Source: JBJKRF01 sp046704785 (GTDB lineage Bacteria > Chloroflexota > Anaerolineae > Anaerolineales > Villigracilaceae). Taken from it: a DNA stretch of 37,463 bases. The stretch covers positions 1 to 37,463 of the forward strand of contig JBJKRF010000103.1 in the NCBI GenBank assembly GCA_046704785.1, read 5' to 3'. The notes under the pieces are model-generated. The model saw nothing but the letters and a program-made list of their open reading frames with translations, was not told the DNA's origin and did no database searches. The translations under genes and the position numbers were made by a program. This document shows positions 16,607 through 24,975 of this stretch, piece after piece (positions within the stretch are counted from its first letter, which is position 1; each line of letters opens with the position of its first letter).

Positions 16607-17248
16607 TCAGCCGAAGCGTTCTTCCTGCCAGACATCGGCCCGGTTGTGGTAGCCGGCCTGTTCCCAGAAGCCGCGCCGGTCGTACGGCATGAACTCCAAT
16701 CCGCGCAGCCATTTAGCGCCCTTCCAAAAATAGGGCGTGATCATATCCATCTGTTCCGGGATGGCGCCGACGACGCCGCGCAGCGGATACCCGTGGTCGG
16801 GTGTGATCGGATCGCCGTTCAAGTGGGTCGCCATCAGGAAGTTCTCTTGGAGCACGATGTCGAGCGGAAGATTGACGGTAAAGCCGTACTCGGCGTGCTG
16901 CATCACGTACTTGGCGCTCGATTTGAGTTTGATGAAGCCTTGTTCTACCAGGGTTTTCACCGAGACGCCTTCCCAAACGGTGTCGAATTTGCTCCAGCGT
17001 GTCACACAGTGAATGTCCATTTTGATCGTCGTGCGCGGCAATTGGTTGAACTCTTCCCACGTCCAGCGGATGTTTTGCTCCACTTCGCCCCAGGCGCGGA
17101 AATCCCACGTGGCCGGATTGAAGGAGGGAACCGGTCCGTAGTGTAACACCGGGAATTTCAGCGTCAGCGATTGGCCGGGGGGCAGACGTCCCTCGCTGCG
17201 TACGCGTTCTTCTTCTTGCTTGCGATAAGGCCCTTCGAACATAAACAT
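16607..17248 (-). CDS. Sulfite-oxidase-like molybdopterin oxidoreductase
   Basis: This 213-residue protein is a single-domain member of the sulfite oxidase/YedY superfamily. The molybdenum-coordinating Cys is Cys81 in MDIHCVTRWSKFD, and FTVNLPLD and HGYPLRGVVG are further conserved elements. No signal or Tat peptide and no heme or dimerisation domain is visible, so it is probably cytoplasmic. Small homologues of this type are usually annotated only as molybdopterin-dependent oxidoreductases; the substrate is unknown. AGGAGG immediately precedes the start. ATG codons at positions 1 and 3 are both possible. It is separated from polX by 145 bases in which I see no gene. Confidence 0.87.
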   Translation of the reverse strand: MFMFEGPYRKQEEERVRSEGRLPPGQSLTLKFPVLHYGPVPSFNPATWDFRAWGEVEQNIRWTWEEFNQLPRTTIKMDIHCVTRWSKFDTVWEGVSVKTLVEQGFIKLKSSAKYVMQHAEYGFTVNLPLDIVLQENFLMATHLNGDPITPDHGYPLRGVVGAIPEQMDMITPYFWKGAKWLRGLEFMPYDRRGFWEQAGYHNRADVWQEERFG

Positions 17249-17393
17249 GACTCCTCCTGGGAGTTGGCGTATCCTTTGGCTATTTCCTTCAAACTTTCCG
17301 GTTTAGCAAAGTGTAATTTGTGGTGGCGAGGGATACCCCGGATGATTTCAACGATCCCTTACAGCAGGATTAGTCCCTGTTTGGCGTGTTCTG

Positions 17394-19151
17394 TTACAAC
17401 GAACGTTCTGTGTCGCCTGCGCCCTGTTTGCCGCGCGCCGAAAGCCAGTCCAGCAATTTTTCGGTCGGCCAGCAGTTGATCACATCATCCCTGCTCAGCC
17501 AGGCGCGCCGGGCGATAGCCACGCCGTAGAAGCGCATGTCCATATCGGTTTCGGAGTGGGCGTCGGTGTTGATGCTCAAGGGAATACCCAACTCTCTGGC
17601 GCGGCGCGCATAGACATCGTCCAGGTCGAGACGGTAGGGGCTGGCGTTGATTTCCAGGGCCACGCCCGACTCAGCCGCCGCGGCCAGCACGGCGTCCATA
17701 TCCAGATCGGCGCCTTCCCGTTCAGGAATCAACCGTCCGGTTGGATGGCCGATGACGTCGACGTGCGGGTTACGGATGGCGTTGAGCAGCCGTTCGGTGA
17801 CCTTCTCGCGGGGTTGGCGCAAGCCGGTGTGCAGGGAAGCCAGCACCAGATCGAGCGAAGCCAGGAAATCGTCGGGGTAATCCAACGTCCCGTCGGCTTT
17901 GATCTCCACTTCGGTGGCGTGCAGCACGCGGATGCGTTCTCCCAACTCTTTTTGGATTTTTTCGATCTCGGCTTGTTGCGCCGCATGACGTTCGATGCTC
18001 AAGCCGTTGGCCACGCCCAGGCTGACGGAATGGTCGGTGAAGGCAATCACTTTCATGCCGCGTTGTGCGGCGGCGTGGGCCATCTCCAGCATGGAGAGCT
18101 TGCCGTCAGACCAGGTGGAGTGCATTTGCAGATCGGCATGCAGGTCTGCCACCTCGATCAGTTGCGGCAGTTTGCCGGCCTTGGCTGCCTGCACCTCGCC
18201 GCGATCCTCGCGCAGTTCGGGCGGAATCCAGGGCAGCCCAAGCGCAGCGTAGACTGCGGCCTCGCTGGCGCACAAGATCGCGCCGGAACCATCGACACGC
18301 TCGAGGGCATGCTCCGAAAGCGACAGGCCTTTGTCGAGGGCCAGTTCGCGCAGCCGGACGTTGTGATCCTTCGAGCCGGTGGCGTATTGCAGCGCCGTCC
18401 CAAATTTTTCCGGCGGATGCACCCAGACCTGCGCGCGCACCCCGTCGCCAAACTCGATAGACGACTTGGTCTCGCCTTTGCCCAGCACCCGCACGACGCC
18501 CGGCAGTCCGACGAAGGCTTCCATCACCGGGGCCGACTCGCGCGCCGCCACCAGGATGTCCAGATCGCCGACAGTGGAACGCATGCGCCGCAGGCTGCCC
18601 GCCGGTTCGACGGCGCTCACGCCGGGGAGGTTCTTCAGCGCGGCGACGATCTCCTGCGCCAGCGGCCAGGCTCGTCCAAGCGGAATGCGGCCCGAACGAC
18701 GCGACAGCGACTCAATGCCTGTGATGATCTGCGCTTCCGACTTTGGGCCCAGGCCGGGCAAGTTTCGCAGCTTCCCCTCGCGCGCGGCGGCCGTCAGTTC
18801 TGCCAGGGACGTGATGCCCAAGGCTTTCCAGATCAGGGCCACTTTCTTGGGGCCCAGGCCGGGCACACGCAGCCATTCGGCTAGGCCGGGCGGCACGTCC
18901 TGCTTGAGTTTTTCGAGGAACGCCAATTGCCCGGTGCGCAGCAACTCGTCGATTTTTTCGGCGATGGCTTTGCCCACGCCGGGAATCTCGCGCAGCTTGC
19001 CCTCCTTCCAGTATTCGTTGGCGTCATGACCCAACGACGACAGGCTTTCGGCAGCTTTGCGATACGCCAGCGTGACGTAGATGACCTCGCCTTTGATTTC
19101 GAGCAGGTCGGCGATGAGCGTAAAAGTATCGGCCAGTTCGCGGTTATTCAT
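17394..19151 (-). CDS. polX: DNA polymerase/3'-5' exonuclease PolX
   Basis: The 585-residue protein has helix-hairpin-helix motifs (REIPGVGKAIAEKI, RVPGLGPKKVALIW, NLPGLGPKSEAQI), a Pol X core with GDLDIL (Asp196, Asp198), and a complete C-terminal PHP domain. The PHP metal ligands are visible: His344 and Asp349, Asp373/His374, Glu414, His441, His469, Asp530 and His532. It should act in base excision and gap repair. The third polymerase Asp expected before PPEKFG appears to be Gln241, so polymerisation may be weak or lost while the PHP nuclease remains. The ATG at 19151 is chosen because AAGGAG lies 6 bases before it; a start at 19190 would overlap the PBP-like gene. It lies 35 bases after that gene. 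Confidence 0.92.
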   Translation of the reverse strand: MNNRELADTFTLIADLLEIKGEVIYVTLAYRKAAESLSSLGHDANEYWKEGKLREIPGVGKAIAEKIDELLRTGQLAFLEKLKQDVPPGLAEWLRVPGLGPKKVALIWKALGITSLAELTAAAREGKLRNLPGLGPKSEAQIITGIESLSRRSGRIPLGRAWPLAQEIVAALKNLPGVSAVEPAGSLRRMRSTVGDLDILVAARESAPVMEAFVGLPGVVRVLGKGETKSSIEFGDGVRAQVWVHPPEKFGTALQYATGSKDHNVRLRELALDKGLSLSEHALERVDGSGAILCASEAAVYAALGLPWIPPELREDRGEVQAAKAGKLPQLIEVADLHADLQMHSTWSDGKLSMLEMAHAAAQRGMKVIAFTDHSVSLGVANGLSIERHAAQQAEIEKIQKELGERIRVLHATEVEIKADGTLDYPDDFLASLDLVLASLHTGLRQPREKVTERLLNAIRNPHVDVIGHPTGRLIPEREGADLDMDAVLAAAAESGVALEINASPYRLDLDDVYARRARELGIPLSINTDAHSETDMDMRFYGVAIARRAWLSRDDVINCWPTEKLLDWLSARGKQGAGDTERSL

Positions 19152-19186
19152 GTCCTTCTCTCCTTGGCGACCTTTGTTGCCGCCTA

Positions 19187-22012
19187 TCACTTTCCGACGG
19201 TGAACTGCACCTTCAACTCGCTCTGATTTCCCGTCTGGTCGAGCGCGACCACGCGCAGCGTGTGTTTGCCGCCGGTGGCTTTCCAGGAAACGGCAAACGG
19301 CCCCGACGCAAACGACTGCAACAGGCTGCCATCCAGGTAAATGCTCACTTTGGCCAGCGCCAGGTTGTCTGTCACGCTGGGTTGAAAGACGATTTGTTTG
19401 TTCTGCGCCAACGAAAGTGTTGCGCCCTCGCGTGGAAAATCCAGGGCAATCGTAGGTGGCGTATTATCCACCGTCACCTGCACGGTATAGGTCTGGATGC
19501 TCTGATCGCCCCCGACGACCAATAATTGCAACGCGTAAAGACCGTTCAAATCGCTGGTGTTCCAGGTGCCCAGCGTTCCTGCCGTAACGGGCGTTTTGAC
19601 GAGCGATCCGATCGACACCCAACTCGACGGGTTCAATCCCTGGCCGTACTGCAATTGGTAATAAGCAAAATTGTCCCCGGTGGCTGTCCCGTTGATGTCG
19701 ATTTTGCCTTTCAACGCGGCGAACATGTCTGGCGTGGAGATGTTCGCGTCCGGGTTGGGTTGCGGCGCCTGGATGGTATCGTATGTGGTCGGCGGGGTGG
19801 GCAGGCCGGCGCTTTGCGCCCAGGCTTTTGCAACGTCTGGCACGAGCATGTATGTGCGCTGTTCGACCAGTTGTGGTGGGGTAAAAACTGTCGCCAGCAA
19901 GCCAGTCTCGCGGTTGATCGTGTAGGATTTGAACAGCGTGTCCGCCTGGACGGGTTGGTTCCCGTCGAGGAAGACCTCGTCCACCAGATTCGGACAGGCT
20001 GGCGTGGGCAGTAATCCGGACGGGTCGCAGACTTGCAAGCGTACCACGCCTGCCGGAGCGCTCCACCCGTCGGCGGATTGACCGTTGCTGGCGGATTCCA
20101 TCAACGCCGACCAGAGTCCGGCGGCGGGACGCACGCTCAGGCCGTCGCTGCCCAACCAGACCAGGGCCAGCCGATAGGGCGTATAGCCCACAGCCCAGGT
20201 GTCCTTTCCGTCGAGAGTCTGGCCGGCCTTGGCCGCCACCGGACGCCCGATCTCAAATGCGTTGGGATTGCCCAGGCTCGGCCAGCGCGCCGTCTCGTCG
20301 CTCAGCACGTTGTTGACGAGGTAAGCCAGTTGCGGGCTGACCACCTGGGAGACTTGCGGTGCGCTCCAGTCCAGCAGCGGGCTGCGGTCGAGCGTCTCCA
20401 CGTGCAGGATGGTGGAAGCGGAAAGGCGCGAGTCGTCCTGCACGGCTTGTCCGTTCAGCGTGCCCTGCGTCGCAAACACGCCAAAGGCCTGAGCCAGATC
20501 GAGCGGCGAGAGCAGGTCCTTGCCGGTCAGGAACTGTGTGCCGCTGGTGCCCGTCAGGTCGAGGCCAAAGGAGGCCGCGGTCTGGGCCACGAGTGGCGCG
20601 CCCATCTGGTCGAGCACTTGCGCGGCAGGCACGAGGTAATCGTTGGCGAATGCCATACGCAGGCGTAAGGGGCCGTGGAACTTGCCGTCCAGGTTTTGGA
20701 GCGGAATGCTCTCATCGGGGATGTCCCACAGCAGCGAAGCGGGACTCAAGCCACGGGTGAAAGCGGTCAGGTAAATGAACGGGGTTAGCAGCGTCCCGGC
20801 GTGGTGAGGCGTCAAAAAGGGCGACTCCACGCCCTGGCGCGTCTCTCCGACCAGCGCCAGGAGTTGGCCGTTGTTGGGGTCGAGAATCACCGCGCTGGCG
20901 GCGGCGTCGGACGATGAATCGTCGGGGGCCAACGGGGGGAGCGAGTCTGCGCCCACACAGGGCTGGCCGTCAGCAGTGGTTGGGTCGGGCTGCCCGGCCA
21001 GGCGCAGCACCTGCGTGCGTACCGCGCAGGATGCCTGTTCTTGCAGATCGTAGTCGAGGGTGGTGCGAATGACGAGACCGCCGCGTTCGACACGCGCATG
21101 CCCAAGTTGCTCTTCCAGTTGAGAAAGCGCCAGCGCGACGAAGGCCGGGGCGACGGGATGCTCTGTTGGGGCCGGTTGGAATTTGAGCGGCAGGAAACGC
21201 GCCACGGAGGCCTCTTGGGCGGTGACCAGCCCGGCAGCTTGCATATTGATGAGGCCCTGTTGTTCGCGCTGGATGGCGGCCTGCGGCGCGTCCAGCGGGT
21301 TGATGGCCGGCGCCTGGCTGACGGCTGCCAGCAGCGTGGCTTCGGCCAGGTTGACCTGCAAGGCGGATTTGCCGAAGTACAGCCGCGCAGCGGCGTCTGC
21401 GCCGTAGGCGTAATGGCCGTAGTTGGCGCTGTTCAGGTACCATTCCAGGATTTTGTCGGGGCCGAAGCGGGCGGTAAGTTGGGCGGCCAGGATGCGCTCG
21501 CGCAGGGCGCGCCGCAGGCCGGGCGGTTCGTCGGCGAGCAGCAGGTTGGCGACCAGTTGTTGGGCGATGGTGGGATGTTCGTCGGGGTTGGACAGGTCAT
21601 TGAGGGTATAACCGGGGCTGGACCAGAAGTCTGGCTGCACCAGGGCCACGGTGGCACGCACCAGGGTATTGGGGATGTGAACGGGCGCGTTGGGATCGAT
21701 GGGTACGTAGCTGCGCGGCGCGTCTTCCGGCGCGAGCACGGCCAATAGGTGTGTGCCCGTGCGGTCGTAAATGCGCGTGGGTTGTAGCAAAGGGCCAGAC
21801 GGCGGTTCCAACAGCGCCGGCAGCAGGTCGATGGAGGGCAGGTTGGCGGTCAGCGAGACGTAAAAGAAGGCCGCTGCCAGGATGGACAGGCCCAGCAGAA
21901 CGGAAAGAAACAGCCCGACGCCGATCAGTCCGCGCGTCAGGCGGTTGTGGGAATGCTGGCGTTCGTCCAGGCGCCGCTCGCGCCGGCGGCGCAACACAGG
22001 CAGGGCCGACAT
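19187..22012 (-). CDS. Class A PBP-like protein with degenerate active sites
   Basis: This 941-residue protein has one N-terminal membrane anchor (about 28-52), a GT51-like domain (about 75-260), a transpeptidase-like domain (about 365-640) and two C-terminal Ig-like regions (about 760-940). The fold signatures are clear (TIAQQLVANLLL, ILEWYLNSANYGHYAYGADAAARLYFGKS, VGYTPYRLALVWLG), but catalytic positions are lost. The first GT Glu is Val125 (VQPDF for EDRRF) and the TQQxxKN Lys is Ala155. The SxxK motif is T407-L-L-T410, SxN is D458-Y-L460 and KTG is K595-A-G. Glu172 of the GT domain is kept. It may be a structural or regulatory pseudoenzyme of wall synthesis. A TAGAAT box ends 6 bases before the ATG. 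Confidence 0.87.
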   Translation of the reverse strand: MSALPVLRRRRERRLDERQHSHNRLTRGLIGVGLFLSVLLGLSILAAAFFYVSLTANLPSIDLLPALLEPPSGPLLQPTRIYDRTGTHLLAVLAPEDAPRSYVPIDPNAPVHIPNTLVRATVALVQPDFWSSPGYTLNDLSNPDEHPTIAQQLVANLLLADEPPGLRRALRERILAAQLTARFGPDKILEWYLNSANYGHYAYGADAAARLYFGKSALQVNLAEATLLAAVSQAPAINPLDAPQAAIQREQQGLINMQAAGLVTAQEASVARFLPLKFQPAPTEHPVAPAFVALALSQLEEQLGHARVERGGLVIRTTLDYDLQEQASCAVRTQVLRLAGQPDPTTADGQPCVGADSLPPLAPDDSSSDAAASAVILDPNNGQLLALVGETRQGVESPFLTPHHAGTLLTPFIYLTAFTRGLSPASLLWDIPDESIPLQNLDGKFHGPLRLRMAFANDYLVPAAQVLDQMGAPLVAQTAASFGLDLTGTSGTQFLTGKDLLSPLDLAQAFGVFATQGTLNGQAVQDDSRLSASTILHVETLDRSPLLDWSAPQVSQVVSPQLAYLVNNVLSDETARWPSLGNPNAFEIGRPVAAKAGQTLDGKDTWAVGYTPYRLALVWLGSDGLSVRPAAGLWSALMESASNGQSADGWSAPAGVVRLQVCDPSGLLPTPACPNLVDEVFLDGNQPVQADTLFKSYTINRETGLLATVFTPPQLVEQRTYMLVPDVAKAWAQSAGLPTPPTTYDTIQAPQPNPDANISTPDMFAALKGKIDINGTATGDNFAYYQLQYGQGLNPSSWVSIGSLVKTPVTAGTLGTWNTSDLNGLYALQLLVVGGDQSIQTYTVQVTVDNTPPTIALDFPREGATLSLAQNKQIVFQPSVTDNLALAKVSIYLDGSLLQSFASGPFAVSWKATGGKHTLRVVALDQTGNQSELKVQFTVGK

Positions 22013-22018
22013 AAGTCA

Positions 22019-22027
22019 ATTCTATCA
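22019..22027 (-). promoter_or_regulatory. Extended -10 box abutting the PBP-like gene start
   Basis: TGATAGAAT on the minus strand (extended TGN followed by TAGAAT at 22019-22024) ends 6 bases before the ATG at 22012. It lies in the 20-base gap after the membrane protein gene. No Shine-Dalgarno sequence is visible. Confidence 0.4.
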
Positions 22028-22032
22028 CCCTG

Positions 22033-23649
22033 CTAATTCGACGGTACTGGCCGGAAGCCGTTTTGCAGACCGGTGCCACGAAATTCCACCCAGGAGCGCG
22101 GAGAAGGAATGCAGGGAAAGGCGAAGTACGAACAGGCGTTGTAGGCCTGGGCGCAGAATACGCTCCCATTTGCCAGGGAGCAATTGTCTGTGGGAACATG
22201 GTCGTAATCAGCGGGGAGTAGAAGGTAACTCGTCAGCGTCGTCGCCTGGAAAGAAAGTACCAGTGTGGCAAGCAGGTACATGGATACCAGTCCTACCAGG
22301 AGGGCGGTGGCCGGAATCCGAGCAAAAGGCCAACGTTTCAAAATAGGTGAAAGCCAGGGCGCAAGTGCCATCAGAAGAGCTGCGCACAGAAAACCATACC
22401 CGAATCGAAAATCGGGCGAAGAAAAGAACCAGAAGAATACGCCGCCATACATCACCAACCATCCCAGCCAGAACAGGCGCTGGGGCGTTTTACGCAGGAA
22501 GCCGATCAGCGCGGGGACGGGAGTCAAGAGGGCAAGGAAGAAGGTCAGGCGGCGATTGAGAGTCTGACGCGCAAGCCATTCAGGGAACCAGGCTCTCAGC
22601 GGCATGGCGGCAGCGCCAGCGTTGTTCGGCAAGCGGCCCCAGGCAATGATGGCGCGTTGTTCGCTGACGGCCCGCGCGGCGGGTACTTTCCAGTCGAAAT
22701 TGAAGAGATCGATCGCAGGGAAAGGGTAAACGAGATAGCCGCTCAAGATGATGTTGCGAGTAAAAAAAGGAATGAATACCAGCAATACAACGCCCAACAA
22801 TCCCACGACCAACCTTTTTTGGCCTCTCCTCCAGTGGAGAACGAACAAAGGCACAAGCACGATCAACAAAGGGGCAGCGGATAGTTTGACCGTGACGGCA
22901 AAGGCTGCCAGCAGGACGATCAGCGGCGTGTGATAAGGCTTTTCTGCCTCGACGCGTTCGGCCCATAAAATGGCGATGAGCCAGATCAACAGGCTCACCG
23001 GCAGGTCTGTGCCGGGGGAGGAAATATCGGAGCCGAGGACGTAAAACGAGACGGGGAGCAGGAGAACCTTGAGAAAGGCTGAGGGTCGATAGGTCCTCGA
23101 TCTCAAATCCAGAAATCCTTGCCAGAAAAAAAGCAGAGCGATCAAAAAGAGCACGCTGCCTATCAAGTGAAAAGACTGAATGCCTAAAAAAGAAAAGCTG
23201 AAGAGCGCGTTCGCAACCAGCCAGGCCGAGTCGAAGGCGAGGCGACCATGCAAATTGCCCAATCCCGGTACGGCAGGGTAACTTTCGATCCAGTGAATGG
23301 CCTGGGCGTGATAGATATTTGTATCCGGGTTCTCAGGGCGATGGGTTGCGTTCTCCAGGAGCAGCAGCAGGGTGATACAGAGAACTAGGAAAAGCCATTC
23401 TTTTCGTAGAAAAGAAAACCGTGGCATGGCGACGTGGCGTTTTGCGACCAACCAGAATGCCCCCGCCAGGATGATCAACTGGACGATCCATCCGATCTGG
23501 ATGGCGATGGAGAAGAATTCTGCCACTACGGTCAGACCCACCAGGCCGGCAAGGAGCGTCAGGGAAAGCGGCGTATTTTTGAGAAAGAACGAGCCGTAGA
23601 TGTAACACAGCGCCAGTGTATAGACCCAGATGATGAGGACAAAGACCAT
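22033..23649 (-). CDS. Polytopic membrane protein, LIC_10190-like
   Basis: The 538-residue protein has about twelve hydrophobic helices. The segment DTNIYHAQAIHWIESYPAVP followed by GLGNLHGRLAFDSAW (within 105-145) and FTRNIILSGYLVYPFPAIDL recall the family annotated as LIC_10190 membrane proteins. These look like GT-C type integral-membrane transferases, with an acidic residue (Asp109) in the first external loop. No substrate is known to me. The C-terminal 60 residues are hydrophilic and contain several Cys. There is no evident ribosome site. The gene follows the TPR/zinc-ribbon gene by 40 bases and precedes the PBP-like gene by 20, so a role in the cell envelope is plausible. Confidence 0.7.
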   Translation of the reverse strand: MVFVLIIWVYTLALCYIYGSFFLKNTPLSLTLLAGLVGLTVVAEFFSIAIQIGWIVQLIILAGAFWLVAKRHVAMPRFSFLRKEWLFLVLCITLLLLLENATHRPENPDTNIYHAQAIHWIESYPAVPGLGNLHGRLAFDSAWLVANALFSFSFLGIQSFHLIGSVLFLIALLFFWQGFLDLRSRTYRPSAFLKVLLLPVSFYVLGSDISSPGTDLPVSLLIWLIAILWAERVEAEKPYHTPLIVLLAAFAVTVKLSAAPLLIVLVPLFVLHWRRGQKRLVVGLLGVVLLVFIPFFTRNIILSGYLVYPFPAIDLFNFDWKVPAARAVSEQRAIIAWGRLPNNAGAAAMPLRAWFPEWLARQTLNRRLTFFLALLTPVPALIGFLRKTPQRLFWLGWLVMYGGVFFWFFSSPDFRFGYGFLCAALLMALAPWLSPILKRWPFARIPATALLVGLVSMYLLATLVLSFQATTLTSYLLLPADYDHVPTDNCSLANGSVFCAQAYNACSYFAFPCIPSPRSWVEFRGTGLQNGFRPVPSN

Positions 23650-23689
23650 TTTTAATCGGGTTTTGCGTTAGGGGGAAGCTTGGGGATGG

Positions 23690-24970
23690 TTAAGGGTTCA
23701 ACAGATTGCCGATGAACCCCAGAATGCCGTGAGCGGAGGTTTCGCCATGCACCCTCCCGTTCTGCCCGTTGACCACGATGCGATAGTCGTGATCCTCGAA
23801 GCGGTAGGTGGTCAGCCATAAAGGGACGAGCGTCATTTTGAACGAACTGACGAAGATATTGGTGGAGGTATACGACAAGTCCTCGACGTTGCCGAAGGAG
23901 GCGTAGATCGTCTTGCGGATGCGTTCCACAGCGGTTGCGCGCGCGTCGAGCGAGGCGTCAGCCATCGGGCGCTGGTAGACTTCGGCGGGCCAGCCGGCCA
24001 GGTAGCGTTCGTCGTAGGCTGGCGCTTGTGACAGGTCGAAGTCCGCGGCCAGTTTTGGGAGCATGTCGGCCAGTTTCGAGGTGGCCGGGACGCTGATGTC
24101 GTTGAAGGCTACGCTCTGGTCGCCGGAGATGTCCTGGTAGCGTTTATTGCGATAAATGCGGCCCTTCCAGGGAATCTCTCCCATGATGTCGAAAGACCAG
24201 AGTGGCAGGTAGAATCCGCGCGGCGGCGGCACCTTTTCCTGCGGTTTGATCCTGTGTTTTTCTCCCCATTTAGCCAGTTGCGCCTCCGCCTTTTGCTGGT
24301 CGAGCGCCATCGGCACGATGGTATCCGGCTCGATCAGGTCGTGCGTCTCGCGCACGACGTGCACCGAGCCGCAATAGGAGCAGGTTTCTGAAATGACTTG
24401 CGGGGGCAGCAGGAATTGTGCGCCACAGCCCTGACAATGGAACGTGCGCATGGCGACGGGTTTTCGCTGGCCTTTGCCGGTTGCCATCGCCAGGAAAAAG
24501 TCCTGTTCCTTTTGCGGGGCGTTCCCCGACAGAACTTGCTGGCGCGAACAGGACTCGCAGATCAGTGAGCGTCCGTCGGGTGTGTAGACCATGCGCCCGC
24601 CGCACTTCGGACAGGTAAAGCGGTCGGCCTGGGCCGTTTGCGTCCCCGTCGAAGCAGCCGGCAGGTTGTCGGCGTCGACGATTTGATCCGGTTTGAGCTT
24701 GCCGTCCAGGATCGCCAGCGCGCGGCGCGCCTCGGGATGGGTCGGCTCGATGGCGAGCGTCTCTTCCAGGTATTTGCGTTTCTCCGCCGGATCGTCGCAG
24801 ATCAGGCTCATGTAGTAATTGGCCCGAACACGCGTATCCCAGTCGTCGGCGGTCTCCAGCGCGCGCTCGAGATAGCGGCGCGCGGTGTCATATTCCTTCG
24901 ATTTGATGCAAATGAAGGCCTGACGGACCAGGTCGTTGTCGTATTCGCTTTGATCCAATGAATCGAACAT
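23690..24970 (-). CDS. TPR and zinc-ribbon protein
   Basis: The 426-residue protein begins with two or three TPR-like helical pairs (about 8-90: YDTARRYLERALETADDW, EKRKYLEETLAIEPTHPEARRALAIL). Two zinc ribbons follow: Cys120/123 with Cys138/141, and Cys179/182 with Cys197/200. The C-terminal half (about 205-426) is a beta-rich domain with WSFDIMGEIPWKG and LVPLWLTTYRFEDHDYRIVVNGQNGRVHGE. That layout resembles Chloroflexota and actinobacterial zinc-ribbon proteins of unknown function related to TFIIB-type ribbons. No catalytic motif is seen. The start is 5 bases after the folP stop, so it is translationally linked to the folate genes, although nothing in it suggests a folate role. Confidence 0.78.
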   Translation of the reverse strand: MFDSLDQSEYDNDLVRQAFICIKSKEYDTARRYLERALETADDWDTRVRANYYMSLICDDPAEKRKYLEETLAIEPTHPEARRALAILDGKLKPDQIVDADNLPAASTGTQTAQADRFTCPKCGGRMVYTPDGRSLICESCSRQQVLSGNAPQKEQDFFLAMATGKGQRKPVAMRTFHCQGCGAQFLLPPQVISETCSYCGSVHVVRETHDLIEPDTIVPMALDQQKAEAQLAKWGEKHRIKPQEKVPPPRGFYLPLWSFDIMGEIPWKGRIYRNKRYQDISGDQSVAFNDISVPATSKLADMLPKLAADFDLSQAPAYDERYLAGWPAEVYQRPMADASLDARATAVERIRKTIYASFGNVEDLSYTSTNIFVSSFKMTLVPLWLTTYRFEDHDYRIVVNGQNGRVHGETSAHGILGFIGNLLNP

Positions 24971-24975
24971 GGCAC

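Noticed and set aside
17556..18884. 442-codon open frame on the + strand
   Set aside because: It is antisense to polX, whose product is recognised over its whole length. The translation is rich in His, Gln and Arg and has no family signature, as expected for a shadow frame in G+C-rich DNA.
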